From Setophaga petechia (Eukaryota > Chordata > Aves > Passeriformes > Parulidae), in assembly GCA_024362935.1 (NCBI GenBank), contig JANCRA010000003.1, positions 36,269,291 through 36,333,290 on the forward strand: a stretch of 64,000 nucleotides of DNA, given 5' to 3'. Shown piece after piece: positions 36,088 through 46,700 of the stretch (positions are counted from its first letter, which is position 1; each line of letters opens with the position of its first letter). The position numbers and the translations under genes were made by a program. Below the pieces are notes generated by a model that saw nothing but the letters and a program-made list of their open reading frames with translations, was not told the origin of the DNA and did not search any database.

Positions 36088-39000
36088 TATGCATCTTTCA
36101 CCGGCATGAATAGAATTTTTTTCCATCACATATCTCAGTTCAAGTTGATGTTAAGGAATCAGAATAATTGCCTCAATTTTATTGTCTAATATGAAAGCTG
36201 CTTCCCGATTTCCTTACATAACAGCTTTGAGATACCATTATCCTACTTCTCTTCAAATGGACAGTAAATCAGACCTGGTAAACAGCAATCCTTTGAGAAA
36301 AAAAGGATTGTGCATTCAGATAAAGAAGCGCTAACTAAGAATAAAACAGTAAGAGCTCAAATTAATTTCATACATTGCATACATATATATATACATATAA
36401 AAAAAAAAAAAGAAAAGCCAACCCATAAAATATCTCCTTACCTTACCTCTTTCCGGTAAAGGGACATCTACATTTAGAAAGGGATTATGCTTCAAAAGAT
36501 CTACATTCTATTGTCAGAACACCCAGGCTTGCCTTCCTCAGTTGATCTCCTGTTTGCTGGCATAGTTATGAAATTAGGGTATTGAAATCAATGTAGCATT
36601 TTATATATTTCAGCCTGTTTGTCTAAATCAACTCCATTTCAATATTTATTCACTATTTGCCATCATCAAAATTTGCTGTCAAAATATGCTGGTATAGGGT
36701 TTCATTAGTACTCAGCAGCTGTAACCTAGAGTGAAGTCAGATCCTGGTGTAAATCATCCTTATTTTCTCAGAATATAAATAAAGTTAAATAGGTGTCTTC
36801 CCTATAGGCAAGTTTTAAATCTAAATTCCACTAGATATAGAGAAAAATCTGAAATATTTATACTGAAACCTGGATTAAAGAAAGAAAAAAATATCATTGT
36901 TGAAATCAAAGGGACTCTAAAGTAATATGGGAAAAGGTTTGTGATAGATGTCAAGAAATTACCTTGGCAGATATTTAAAGTCTCTCTTTCGGGAGACAGA
37001 GAAAGAGGAATACAGTTGCTGATAACAGATCATAAAGTTATCAGGAGAAATTATGACTCAAAAATGTCTTCAAAAGATGTAAAGAACAAAGAAGAATATG
37101 TATTCTTAAGATATGATCAATGTTGCCACTTGCTTTAGGAAGAGGATATTTGACAGAATAATTGGCAAGCAGCAATATTAATGCAAAAATAATGACTGAT
37201 TAATAAGGGTTAGGTACAAAAAATGAAGCAATTTCACATTGTACATCAAGGATGCTTACTTGAGACACGATAAAAGTCTTTAGGAGTTAAAAAAAAAAAA
37301 AAAGAGTCTGGCAACAGTGGGGTACTATAGATCAGTAAACTAAGATAGTATTATAGATGAGGCCTTTTGTGGCTGCTTAACAGATTATCCATAGCAAAAG
37401 ATTGCACGATAACAAGAGATTTCAAATACACACATACAGCCTGGGAAAGAAAAATGGTTAAACAGAGGATGGGGGTAGGCTATTTACCTAAATTTAATAA
37501 AAGATTTCCTTGGGGCTATTCAGAACACCTCCGTTCGGGATATTATTGCTTTGTCCAGCAATCCATGTACAAGTGATTCAATGAGTTCTTAGGCTGTTCT
37601 AATAACTTTTTGACTATAAAGGAAGGGATATGTGAAGGTAGGATTAAACTCAAATGAAAAAGATAAAGTGATTGTATTTTCCAGCCACAAGGAAAGGATG
37701 GAAAGCAAAATGCGAACTTAAAGAAACTCTGTGTGGGTCTGTAACACTTCAGGGTGAAAGCTAAATGAAAGATAAAATATAGGCAATAGATATTTATGTT
37801 TGGTGTTTTTCTGCTTTCTCTTCAGAAGTTGACTCATGCTGTTGAATTTTACAATATAACCTGAGGCTGAAACAGTCTCAAATTTTTAACTGTTATCTGA
37901 TAACTCATGCAAGGCAGATAAGGCATCAGAAGCCTAGAAAGGACACATCTTTAAGCAAGAAAACAGAAAGCTTGCTGACATAGCCAGCAGCTTACTCTGC
38001 AGTTCATAAAGTACTTGAATGAATAATCAAAAAATAGTATTTACAAACACTGAAATTTTTGTCAGGAAGTGAATGACAGCAAGTAATGAATACACTAAAT
38101 CACACACACAATATCTAAAAAGATGGTAGGATTTAAGAGTAAGAAGAAAGTACCAGAATTTACACAACTACACTTCAATGATATGGTTGCAGTGTGTGGC
38201 TGTATTCTGTCTTGTCTAGTATGTTGTACCTGAGTAAGTGACTACAAAAAATCCTTACTTCAATTTGTACTTAGTACTGCATCATGACAACAATCAGATG
38301 AGGCTTCAAAACTTTCCTGACATACTGGGGGAATGGTCTGAAATAAGAGAATGCAGTTTAACAAAGCGAAATGCAAACTGCCACATTAATCTAAACCAAC
38401 AATCCTAAACTCTTGGTAAGGTCAATGAAAAAATCAAGTGCTTTTTCCAGGAAGGTTAGCTCCTTCAAATTAGTTCATATATATGGCTATTTAATATACC
38501 CATGTCCACAAAATCCTATGCTCAGATTCCTCTCCTGGCTTTTAGAGAAATATTTTTTAAAAATTGGATAATTTACAATTAGGTAGTAAATAGAAAAGTC
38601 TAGAATTGTAGTCTAGTGGCTGGTGACTTGTAAGTACCAGAAATATGGAGTCCTTAATTCTTGTCTGCCATAATTTCATTATTTCTGTTGGCAGAAATAG
38701 TCCTCCAAACAAAATCACTGAGGACAACACTGTTCTCTCATTCCCTCTACTTCCCCATTTGTACTGTGCTTAGAAGGAGTACAAACATTTAATTCCATTT
38801 TACTGGTCTTTTACCTGCCACTGTTCTATATTTTTCATAGTGCAAAATTTTCCATAGTGCTTGCATATCCCAGGCACAGGCATATCTAGGTGGTATTTTT
38901 CTGTGCCAGTGTTCTGGCTGTGTGAAATAGCAGGAGCCAGTAGCAGGCATTCTTTATCCCTGGGACAGCCTTGCATGAATTCCATGCTGAATATTAGCAA

Positions 39001-40065
39001 TTGCAGACATAAATTGCTGTGTTAGTTACATGGAAAATGTACATTTTTATTTTTGATACTGCTCCTGTTTTTAGGATATGCCAAGACATGATGATACAAA
39101 GACAACACAGGACTAGTTATTACAAACTATTACTGGAAGAAGGATTCTTGTATCCTGTAAAGAACAGCTAGTACCCTGTATGCTTTCAGTTTAATTTGTG
39201 TTATCTGGCTGGTTTAACTATTTTTAGTATACTGGAAATTTTCTCTCTGTTTTTCTTAAAAAAACAAACATACCCTGAAAACAAATCCTGTTTGATTTTA
39301 CAACACCTCTATAGTCATGAACCAGTGAGCAGCATTTTGGATTTTTTTGCAGAGACAAAACTCTGAAAACTCCTAAGGTTCAATTTCAGACACCCCTACA
39401 CACAGGAAATTAATCACAACTATGTAATTTAATTTGCAATGTTTTGCTCTGAGGTTATATAAAAATACATTAAAAAAAAAAGCTCAGAGAATGAATTTTA
39501 GGGATTCTTATGGTAAAAACAAACCTTTAGTGGCATGAAAAGTGACATATCTTGCATTGCAGCAATTTAATACATGCCCAGACTACTTTTCAGAAAAAGC
39601 ATGAAACAGATTATGAGCCAAGTAAAGTTCTGGTAAAAAACTGCTACACTATTTAAACTAATTTACATTTATTTCTAGTTTTGCTGTTGTACTGTGCAAT
39701 AAATAGTGTTCTTTCTAGATCCATGCCTTCAGTGTCAGTGAGCACAGTTGGAGAACACAGCAAGGCTAAATGTCACACCATCTGGAACTTGAAAGTGATT
39801 TTGGCTACAAATTCAGATTTTCGTATCTTGTGTTCAAAATCAAAATCTTGAGCAACGAATACTTTGGAATTTTTTTGTCCTTGCATTACTTTGATTTTAT
39901 CAATTCCCCCAAAAGGCAATCCAATTTAGGCACTAAAAAATGCAAACTAAGTGAAAATTGAAATGTCCACTTTGCATAAATACATCATATATGGATAAAT
40001 CATACTATAAGCAGCATTTGATTTGATAGTATGGGGGGCAAACACTGACTTTTTTCCTGCTGGTG

Positions 40066-40165
40066 TAAATGAATTCAATTGAATGACTGTCATTATTGTC
40101 ATTGACAATCAATGCTGATTTATAGCTATTTATTGACCTGGGCATTTTATGCTAACACTGACAGG
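40066..40165. promoter_or_regulatory. Palindrome-rich possible conserved element
   Basis: Within 40 bp lie the perfect 12-bp palindrome ATTCAATTGAAT (about 40073-40084) and ATTGTCA-T-TGACAAT (40095-40109). The latter holds inverted ATTGT/ACAAT words, which are SOX-family half sites. The following 50 bp (TTTATAGCTATTTATTGACC and on) has the look of vertebrate conserved noncoding DNA. Enhancer function is inference only. Confidence 0.3.
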
Positions 40166-41519
40166 CTTCCAATACAAATCAAAGTAAGTCAGTTGTGCAT
40201 TTCATTATAAACTTATTAATTACTTCACACTACTCTGAAGTCTACTAATAGATTAAAATATTGGGGAAAGATTCTGATGAAAAGATTTTCTAGAAATGGA
40301 AAGCTGTTTTATTATGCTCAAGGCCTTAGGGTCTTCGGTTTGTAATTTACCCAAAAGGAACAGAGTGTCCAAAGGAAGGGCTAGACTTTACCTACAGGTT
40401 TTTTCCTTGTTTATTTCTTCCAGGGCAAAATAACTGTTGAAATACTATGCTATGAGTGGTGCACATTTCACTGTCCTACTGAAAAAAAGTAAAAAAAAAC
40501 CCATGAAAAATGAGATCATTAGCTCATTTTATTTCTTTCCAAGAGGGCTTGGGGCTATATAAAAAGTATATTATAGTAAATAAAGAAGTGCATTCAGTAA
40601 GTCTCAAAAACACCACTGTAAAGCCAGCACAAGTAAAACTTGCACTTGCAGCTCTCTTTATAACTTTACTTACTTATCTGAATGAGACCTAAGAGAGGTT
40701 TCTGTTTGAAACCAAACAGAAAGATTTGCACAATTGCTCATAAAATTTGCCTCACCTCTTGTTCACCTCCAACACATTCACTTTTCTGCAGCTGTTCCCA
40801 TGGTCCCTCAGTGACTTCAGGAGGGGTCTTCTATCCAGCATTAGCCAGTGCTAATGTAGCTGGAAACCTCCAAAGCCAAATTCCTGTTCTGCCATCAACT
40901 CCCTTAACGCTTCTGGGGGAATCCCTTGGGGTGTGCCTGCAACATGGAGTCAAGTACTGCATGGAGATTGGAAACAGGAGCATTCACCCGGCCTTGCTCA
41001 GTGAGGAGGAGAATCATGAGATCTGAAAGCAGTCTGACCACATTTGACATTGCTATGCCAGACTCATAAGTTCAGTCTTTCATCACAGCAGTGTATTTTG
41101 TTCAGAGGCTGTGCTGAAACTGTACTGCTTCCAATTTGGAAGCAGCCTTGAGCATTGATGTCTCAAGGAGGTGTGCTTCACACTCCACTGCATTGTGCAG
41201 ACGCGCCAGCAGTCTGCCTGAACCTTGAAATCCTACCTGTAAACCAGGGACAATGGTTTGACCTATAAAACATACAGATACAGTAAGTAATACATTTTGA
41301 CAGTATTGTAAAGTTTCCCTAGAGCTCAGTGTAGTGATGAGGGCCAGATGAATAATGCAGATGTTTGAGCACTCATGCAAAACTGCACAATCCTTACATT
41401 TGTTTCATCACAGTAAGTGGATATTTTTGAAAGTATCACTGATTTTTCCCTTGTTCTAAGATAAGGTAAGGTCAGTAAAGGTGTCACATCCCTGAGGACA
41501 CTCAAAAGACTAACATTTA
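40166..41519. other. Noncoding stretch, nothing recognised
   Basis: Includes a 114-codon frame at 40682-41026 and a 92-codon minus frame at 41102-41380. Neither shows a known domain and neither has reliable splice or start signals. They are treated as chance frames in locally GC-richer DNA. Confidence 0.55.
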
Positions 41520-42040
41520 TGAACAGTGTCAGCTGGGATCTCTCTCTATCCACCTTCCTCCTTTGCTGTTGTCAGGACCAGGGGCTCTATTTCAAGTCAA
41601 GACTTCCCTTCCTTGGGTTGTGCTGTGGAGGTGCTTGTTTCCAGTTCTACCTGTATCCCTAAGCCTCACATCACAGTTGTCTCCTGCAGATTTGCCAGCA
41701 CTGCCCAGAGGAAGCAAAGTCTTGCTGTGCCTGGGGCTGTTGCAGGGGCCTGTCTATACCTGACTCAGCCCCGCAGGCCAGTACCAGCTGGTGAGCACAC
41801 AGTCTGCAGGGCTCGCCTTGGCTCCTGCCCTGACCCCCAAATCACAGACAGCTAGTCCTTGCTGCCCCCTGGCAAGTACTAGACTGGAGAAACCCTGGTC
41901 CTCCTGCTGTTCTTTTGGGAGCAGGACAGGACATATCCTCCTCTGGTGCCAAGCACAGCTCTGCTGCATTGTTCACAATTGGTTGCTTCTGCCCAGTTTT
42001 GACCAGCAGCCTTGTGCTGCCACTCTGGAACCCTGAATGG
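41520..42040. other. GC-rich block with overlapping open frames, origin unknown
   Basis: This 520-bp block is clearly GC-richer than its surroundings. It carries long overlapping open frames on both strands (109, 81, 75, 71 and 66 codons), which is what base composition alone produces when stop codons are scarce. CpG is still rare, so it is not a CpG island. I do not recognise a repeat family. It could be an old LTR or other mobile-element piece, a decayed retrogene, or a regulatory element. Frames on both strands argue against a real gene. Confidence 0.4.
41852..41882 (-). promoter_or_regulatory. CTCF-like core in a short hairpin
   Basis: GCCCCCTGG (41864-41872) equals the core of the CTCF insulator motif read on the minus strand (CCAGGGGGC). 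It falls between, and at its last base overlaps, inverted arms CTAGTCCTTGC (41852-41862) and GCAAGTACTAG (41872-41882), which match at 10 of 11 positions. The bases flanking the core do not extend the CTCF consensus well, so this is a weak candidate. Confidence 0.3.
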
Positions 42041-43499
42041 CTAAGAAAGGGGTTAACATGAATAACAATGGGAGGATGGATCCCAGTGATTCTTACTCTC
42101 AGACCCTGATGTCATTGAATTAGAAGTTAATGCCCTTATTAATATTCTCAGTTTTCTGAAAAGCCAGAATAATTCCTTTATCTAGTCAGAAATGTAGGAC
42201 ATTTGAGAGACTGATGATGTGGTGAGGAAGACAGCAATAGCCTCCTGACTTTGGAGACAAGTAGAGATTTCACCAAAAGTAGTAGACATTGAATTATGAG
42301 GCTACCGGAGAACAGGGGCATTAGCCTGCTCAGACCGTGTGGAGATAAGGTACTTGCCATCCTTGTTTCAGCAGCTGACTTGCAATGATACTGTTGAATG
42401 CTTAACTGGGCTGATTTTGCTGTGTGCTAAATACTTACCACTTGTACTGAGTTTTATATCTTCAAGGTGCTTTTTGGACACAAATTAACTGCTATCATTT
42501 TGATAGCAAGAAAGACGAAGAGAGAAGGATTAGAAAGATCAGAATTGTATCAGCAGCAGCGTATGACTGTATCACATATTTTTCTGATTTAGACTCAAAG
42601 ACCAGGTAAAACATAGCACTGATAAGAAAAGTCTGTCAGTTTTTCAGGTTAGTTCTTGCTGATAGGATCTGAAGAAATAAAGGTGAGAAGGAAATATAAT
42701 AGAATTTCTACCATGCTCTTATAGAATACTTTTGAAAAAGACGCCAAAGGACTTAGGATATTTATAAAAGTGATGGGAATTTTATTCTTGGTGACTGAAG
42801 ACCCCAAATTACCCACAGAAGAATATGGTATAAAGTCGCATTGTACATTACCAGCAATTAGTTTTCCTTTGTGTATTTTTCTTACAATATATTCCTTATT
42901 AATTTTCTGTTTCTTACTAAACTACCAATGAGAGAGGCTTGGGATTAGACTGAGACTGCCTAAATACTCTGCATAGTTCATCAGGGTAACATCTGCTTCA
43001 TCTGCTCTGAATCCCAAATCAATAATCAGCAGGTAAAATTTTGTGTCCATCTATTTCTGCTGTCCTGTATCGTTACAAGTGGGAGAAGGTAAGTGTTAGT
43101 AGGGAAGACTTGCTTGCTAGTTGTGTATGACTTCTCTTAGTGATTATTCCTTCTGTTTTAAGACAATTACCTGTATTTTCATGCATCCATAAACTTTTCA
43201 ATAAGATAAATTTGATGTCAAAAGCAGAGATTTACACCTCTAAATGAATAAACTATTTCTTAACAGGCTCTTCTATCATCTTGTAGGTCAATTAAATCCA
43301 TACTAATTACACCAGTGATTTTTAGTGGAGCAAGTGCTGGTGGGGCAAATACTGTTACAATCTGATGTAGAATTATTGCCAGAAACTCCTAGGGTTCCTA
43401 CTGTCATATCTTTCTCTGCCTTGACTTTCATCTGCTATATCACTAAAACCATACAATTAGTGCATACAGTTACTGCCATGTTAACTCTTCACAGTTAGA
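42041..43499. other. Noncoding stretch, nothing recognised
   Basis: I see no open frame above 60 codons, no recognisable repeat and no CpG island. Confidence 0.65.
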
Positions 43500-43680
43500 C
43501 AGCAGTTCAGTTTCCCCATCTCATATTTTATGTCAATTAACAAGTTAGAACATGAGTTACAGGCATAGAAATAATAATTATATCTTATTTTCCGTCTCCC
43601 TGTAACAGCTCAATTAATTTGTAATGAAAGTGCATACACTTTAAAAGTGCTTTGATCATGTTAGGTACGTGTTCAAGCAT
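43500..43680 (+). mobile_element. Possible MIR-like SINE relic (sense)
   Basis: 'CAGTTCAGTTTCCCCATCTC', 'ATAGAAATAATAATTATATC', 'CTGTAACAGCTCAATTAATT', and 'AAAAGTGCTTTGATCATGTT' follow the order of the second half of MIR-type elements (CAGTTTCCCCATCT...AATAATA...GTTGTGAGGATTAA...AAAGTGCTTTGA). It is heavily diverged with an internal insertion. The family assignment is tentative. Confidence 0.5.
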
Positions 43681-43699
43681 CTCTACAAGGTACTGATTT

Positions 43700-43790
43700 C
43701 ACTTTGTTTACTCATTTTGTACATCAAGAGACCAACAAAATTGGATGCCTTTTCCATGGCCTCACACAAGAAAAGGGTGCGTATTGGGGG
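43700..43790 (-). mobile_element. Possible second MIR-like relic (antisense)
   Basis: 'ACTCATTTTGTACATCAAGA' followed by 'GCCTTTTCCATGGCCTCACA' resembles the antisense MIR segment CCATTTTACAGATGAGGAAAC...TTGCCCAAGGTCACACA. If real, it faces the sense relic just to the left, so two old copies lie tail to tail. It is weak and short. Confidence 0.35.
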
Positions 43791-46700
43791 CCATGCTAAA
43801 ATGAATACTTACATTTCCAGAGCTAGTGCCATTACAATGTAAGTCTGACTCAAAAATAAGTAGTTTTTTCCCTTTCAAGAAAGTTTTGCACTGTTTCTTT
43901 GTCAAGCTCCTTACAGGGTATGTAGTTTCTCCTTTTCTAGTCTTTGGTTATTCTAGCATTTCTTCTGTTAAAACTCCTGGATTTCTTTGAAATGGAAACA
44001 TTCAAATTGTGGTAAATTCAGCAATATTCTCTCTCATCTTTGTTATAACACTCACTTTGTTTAAACTAGGTCTCATTCAAAGGCAGAAATCTCATCCACT
44101 GAATTTGGAGGACACTTTTCTGAAGGCCTGTAGGGTACACGTACTTTGAATGAAGATATAAATGAGTTATTTGGAAGACAGTCCAGGAGGACAGGATGTG
44201 TACTCACTGTTTCAGAGGAGAACCTCAAACTTCATTTCTCTTCTTCCTTTGAATGATCCATACTGGGATTCCAACTCCAGACACCAAAACAATTCCCCCT
44301 CTTCCCTTTAAGAAGTTGTGCTTAGGGAACTGAAACATGAGCAGGGATTCACCATAAGAAAGAGCTCCTTTCAACCTTCTCTGTAATGATCCAGTCCTTG
44401 TCATTGTCTGGCTTCTCTGTCAGAGAAATTTAGTGCAACAAACTCACAGTTCTTTGACAAAAGATTAGGCATATATCTTCTAGTTTGTTGCATGAAAGAA
44501 TTACTCTGTTGTAAATGAGCTATGAATGAATGTGCCAAAGGAAAGCATCACTCTTTGTAGGTTCGTATAGTGTACTATAAAAACACATAGTTCCTCAGTT
44601 ATAAAATCTATTGAAGTTTTTCAACAGTCCCATATTTTTAACATGCCTTCACAACTGCGAGCAGCTGCCTCTACATATGTTCCTTGATTTTTATGCCCAC
44701 ATTACAATGGCACTGGAGCCCTCCTGGCTGTGCAGGCACATTTTTTATCCACCTCCAGCCTTCTGTTGCTGGGAAGGTAAATGAATTTGATAGAAGAGGA
44801 ATGGGGGCATGAGGATAATATAGAATATGAGGCACAAAGTCTCTGATGGAGGTAAGGAGGATTAAAACCTGGATGTTTCCTAGCTGAGCTATGCCATGAA
44901 TGAAGCATTCACTCAAATATATTCAATCTGTCAGGCCTGCTATGCAAGAAGGCTCCTTTATACTTCATGATAGGGCCACAATTTTATATAGAGGCTTTGA
45001 TCTGGAATTCTCAAAATAACGAAATAGATTTTCTATAAAAGAATGCTGTTTCTGTCATGGCTGGAGCATAGCAAGAAAAGAGCTCTACTTTGTAGTGGAG
45101 TATGTAGGGATACAGGAGAATCCTCCTTTCAACAGTGAGGAATCTGGGGACACCAATGGTGCACTTCAAAGGGAACTCCTCACTGTAAGTGCCATTAGAG
45201 TGAAAATAGTACTTTTCAGGTCTCATTCACACATCATTTTAGTAAATTGACTTGGTATTGATTGGAGTGTTTTTTTCAGATTGTTGTGTAAAGAACAAAA
45301 GTTGCAGCAGTTTAGGACTGGAAACGAAGGCATACAGTCAGCTGCAGGAGCAAATGGGCAAAATGAAATTATTTAATGAAATTTTGATGTGCAGAATTTT
45401 GTTACAGTCCTCTTTTTCTTTTTAAAGGAGAAGTATTGAGTGGCCTGCATAGTTTCACAGGCAATGTTGACATAATATGAAAATGCATCTCTGAATATTG
45501 TCTTTCAGTCTTCCTAATGTTTTCAAGTTTCCTATTATCCGGTCCTACTTAATTTGTAAACTTTGATCTTTTAAGAGAATGGAGTCAGCATGCCATGCTG
45601 TGTCTGAGAGTAATACCTGAAAAAAAGCTTCATTTAAGAAAACAATCAGTGTAATTATTTATGATGTTGTTCAAAACCTGGCTACAATTCCAATCCAATT
45701 TCAGTTACTTCTTAATGTTTCTCTAGGCTCTGCAAGAAAAAAAAAAAAAAGCTGATTAATATTTCTGAACCTCAATAAACACTAAACACACTTGGTCCCT
45801 CATGACTTAACAGTGCCAGTAAGAGCTAAAGAACTTTTCCTGGTGTTGTGTTCCATGAAGGAAAATTCAGGGCTTTGTCTAGTCTATTCTTAAACAGCTG
45901 TTTAAGGAAAAGAGGTTTCACACATTTCTTCTTTAAGACAATCAGAACCTAATAAATATCTCTGATAGGGAGTACCTCTTAGTATAGCCCCAAACTGTAT
46001 AGCTACCATCTGCTCAGACAAAGAGAGAAAAAGAGAAGTGGAGTGCTTTTATCTGTCTCTCTGAGAATCAGATAAGTAGATGCTTTCTTGCACTCTTAAA
46101 GTTATCACCATGTCTTGCAGTGTGTGAGGAGAAAGCAGCATTTGCTCTACCAGCAGAATAGCCCTCAACAGTTCTTATGGGTGAGCATACAACCATTCTC
46201 TTTCAGCAGACAACTTTGGTAAGCTTATTCAGAGGCAGGGAAAAGTTAATTTGGCCACATTATATCTGTCACTGGATTCCATATGATACAGGGAGTAAGA
46301 ACTCTTGGTGAATTTATATTCCCAAATCAGAACAGCACATTTTCTGACACTTTTTATTGCTCCATGGGGCTCCCATGTGAATTCTGCATTAACAACATAT
46401 TGAGCTAAGAGTGAGGAACCTCAGCATTTCTCTCTTGTGCTGTTTTCCTTTGCTTAACCTTGTCTACATGTGAAACTTCAAAAGCTCATCTGAATTTCAG
46501 GTTGACGACATCTACTAGAGTGAAATTACATCTTGTCTTTGAGTATGGATGGATAGAGACGCAGTGGGTGGTACAAAACATATTCAGCAGTAGGAACTGC
46601 TATTAGTCTAAGAAATTTTCTGCTTGAGTTCTGTGGCTGAGTGCCTGCCTCCTTATGCTTGTGAAATAATAGAAAACAGCCGTAGACCAGCACAGATCCA

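Larger units (their letters stand above)
32351..40065. other. Noncoding AT-rich stretch, no recognised gene
   Basis: Open frames are all below 70 codons. Small items: a weak MIR-like patch at 32985-33060, a perfect 9-bp inverted repeat at 36068-36087, A-runs at about 36400 and 37289, and a possible very weak SINE-like patch around 38630-38700. The sequence 35155-35172 (GAGGGCA, CTTT, TGCCCTC) forms a small hairpin. Confidence 0.65.

Noticed and set aside
38627..38700. Weak SINE-like wording (CTAGTGGCTGGTGAC..., ATGGAGTCCTTAATTC)
   Set aside because: Only a few short matches to an old amniote SINE head, with no core region following. Too weak to call.
41526..41855. 109-codon plus-strand frame in the GC-rich block
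   Set aside because: Comparable frames exist in other phases and on the opposite strand, as expected from base composition. No family resemblance.
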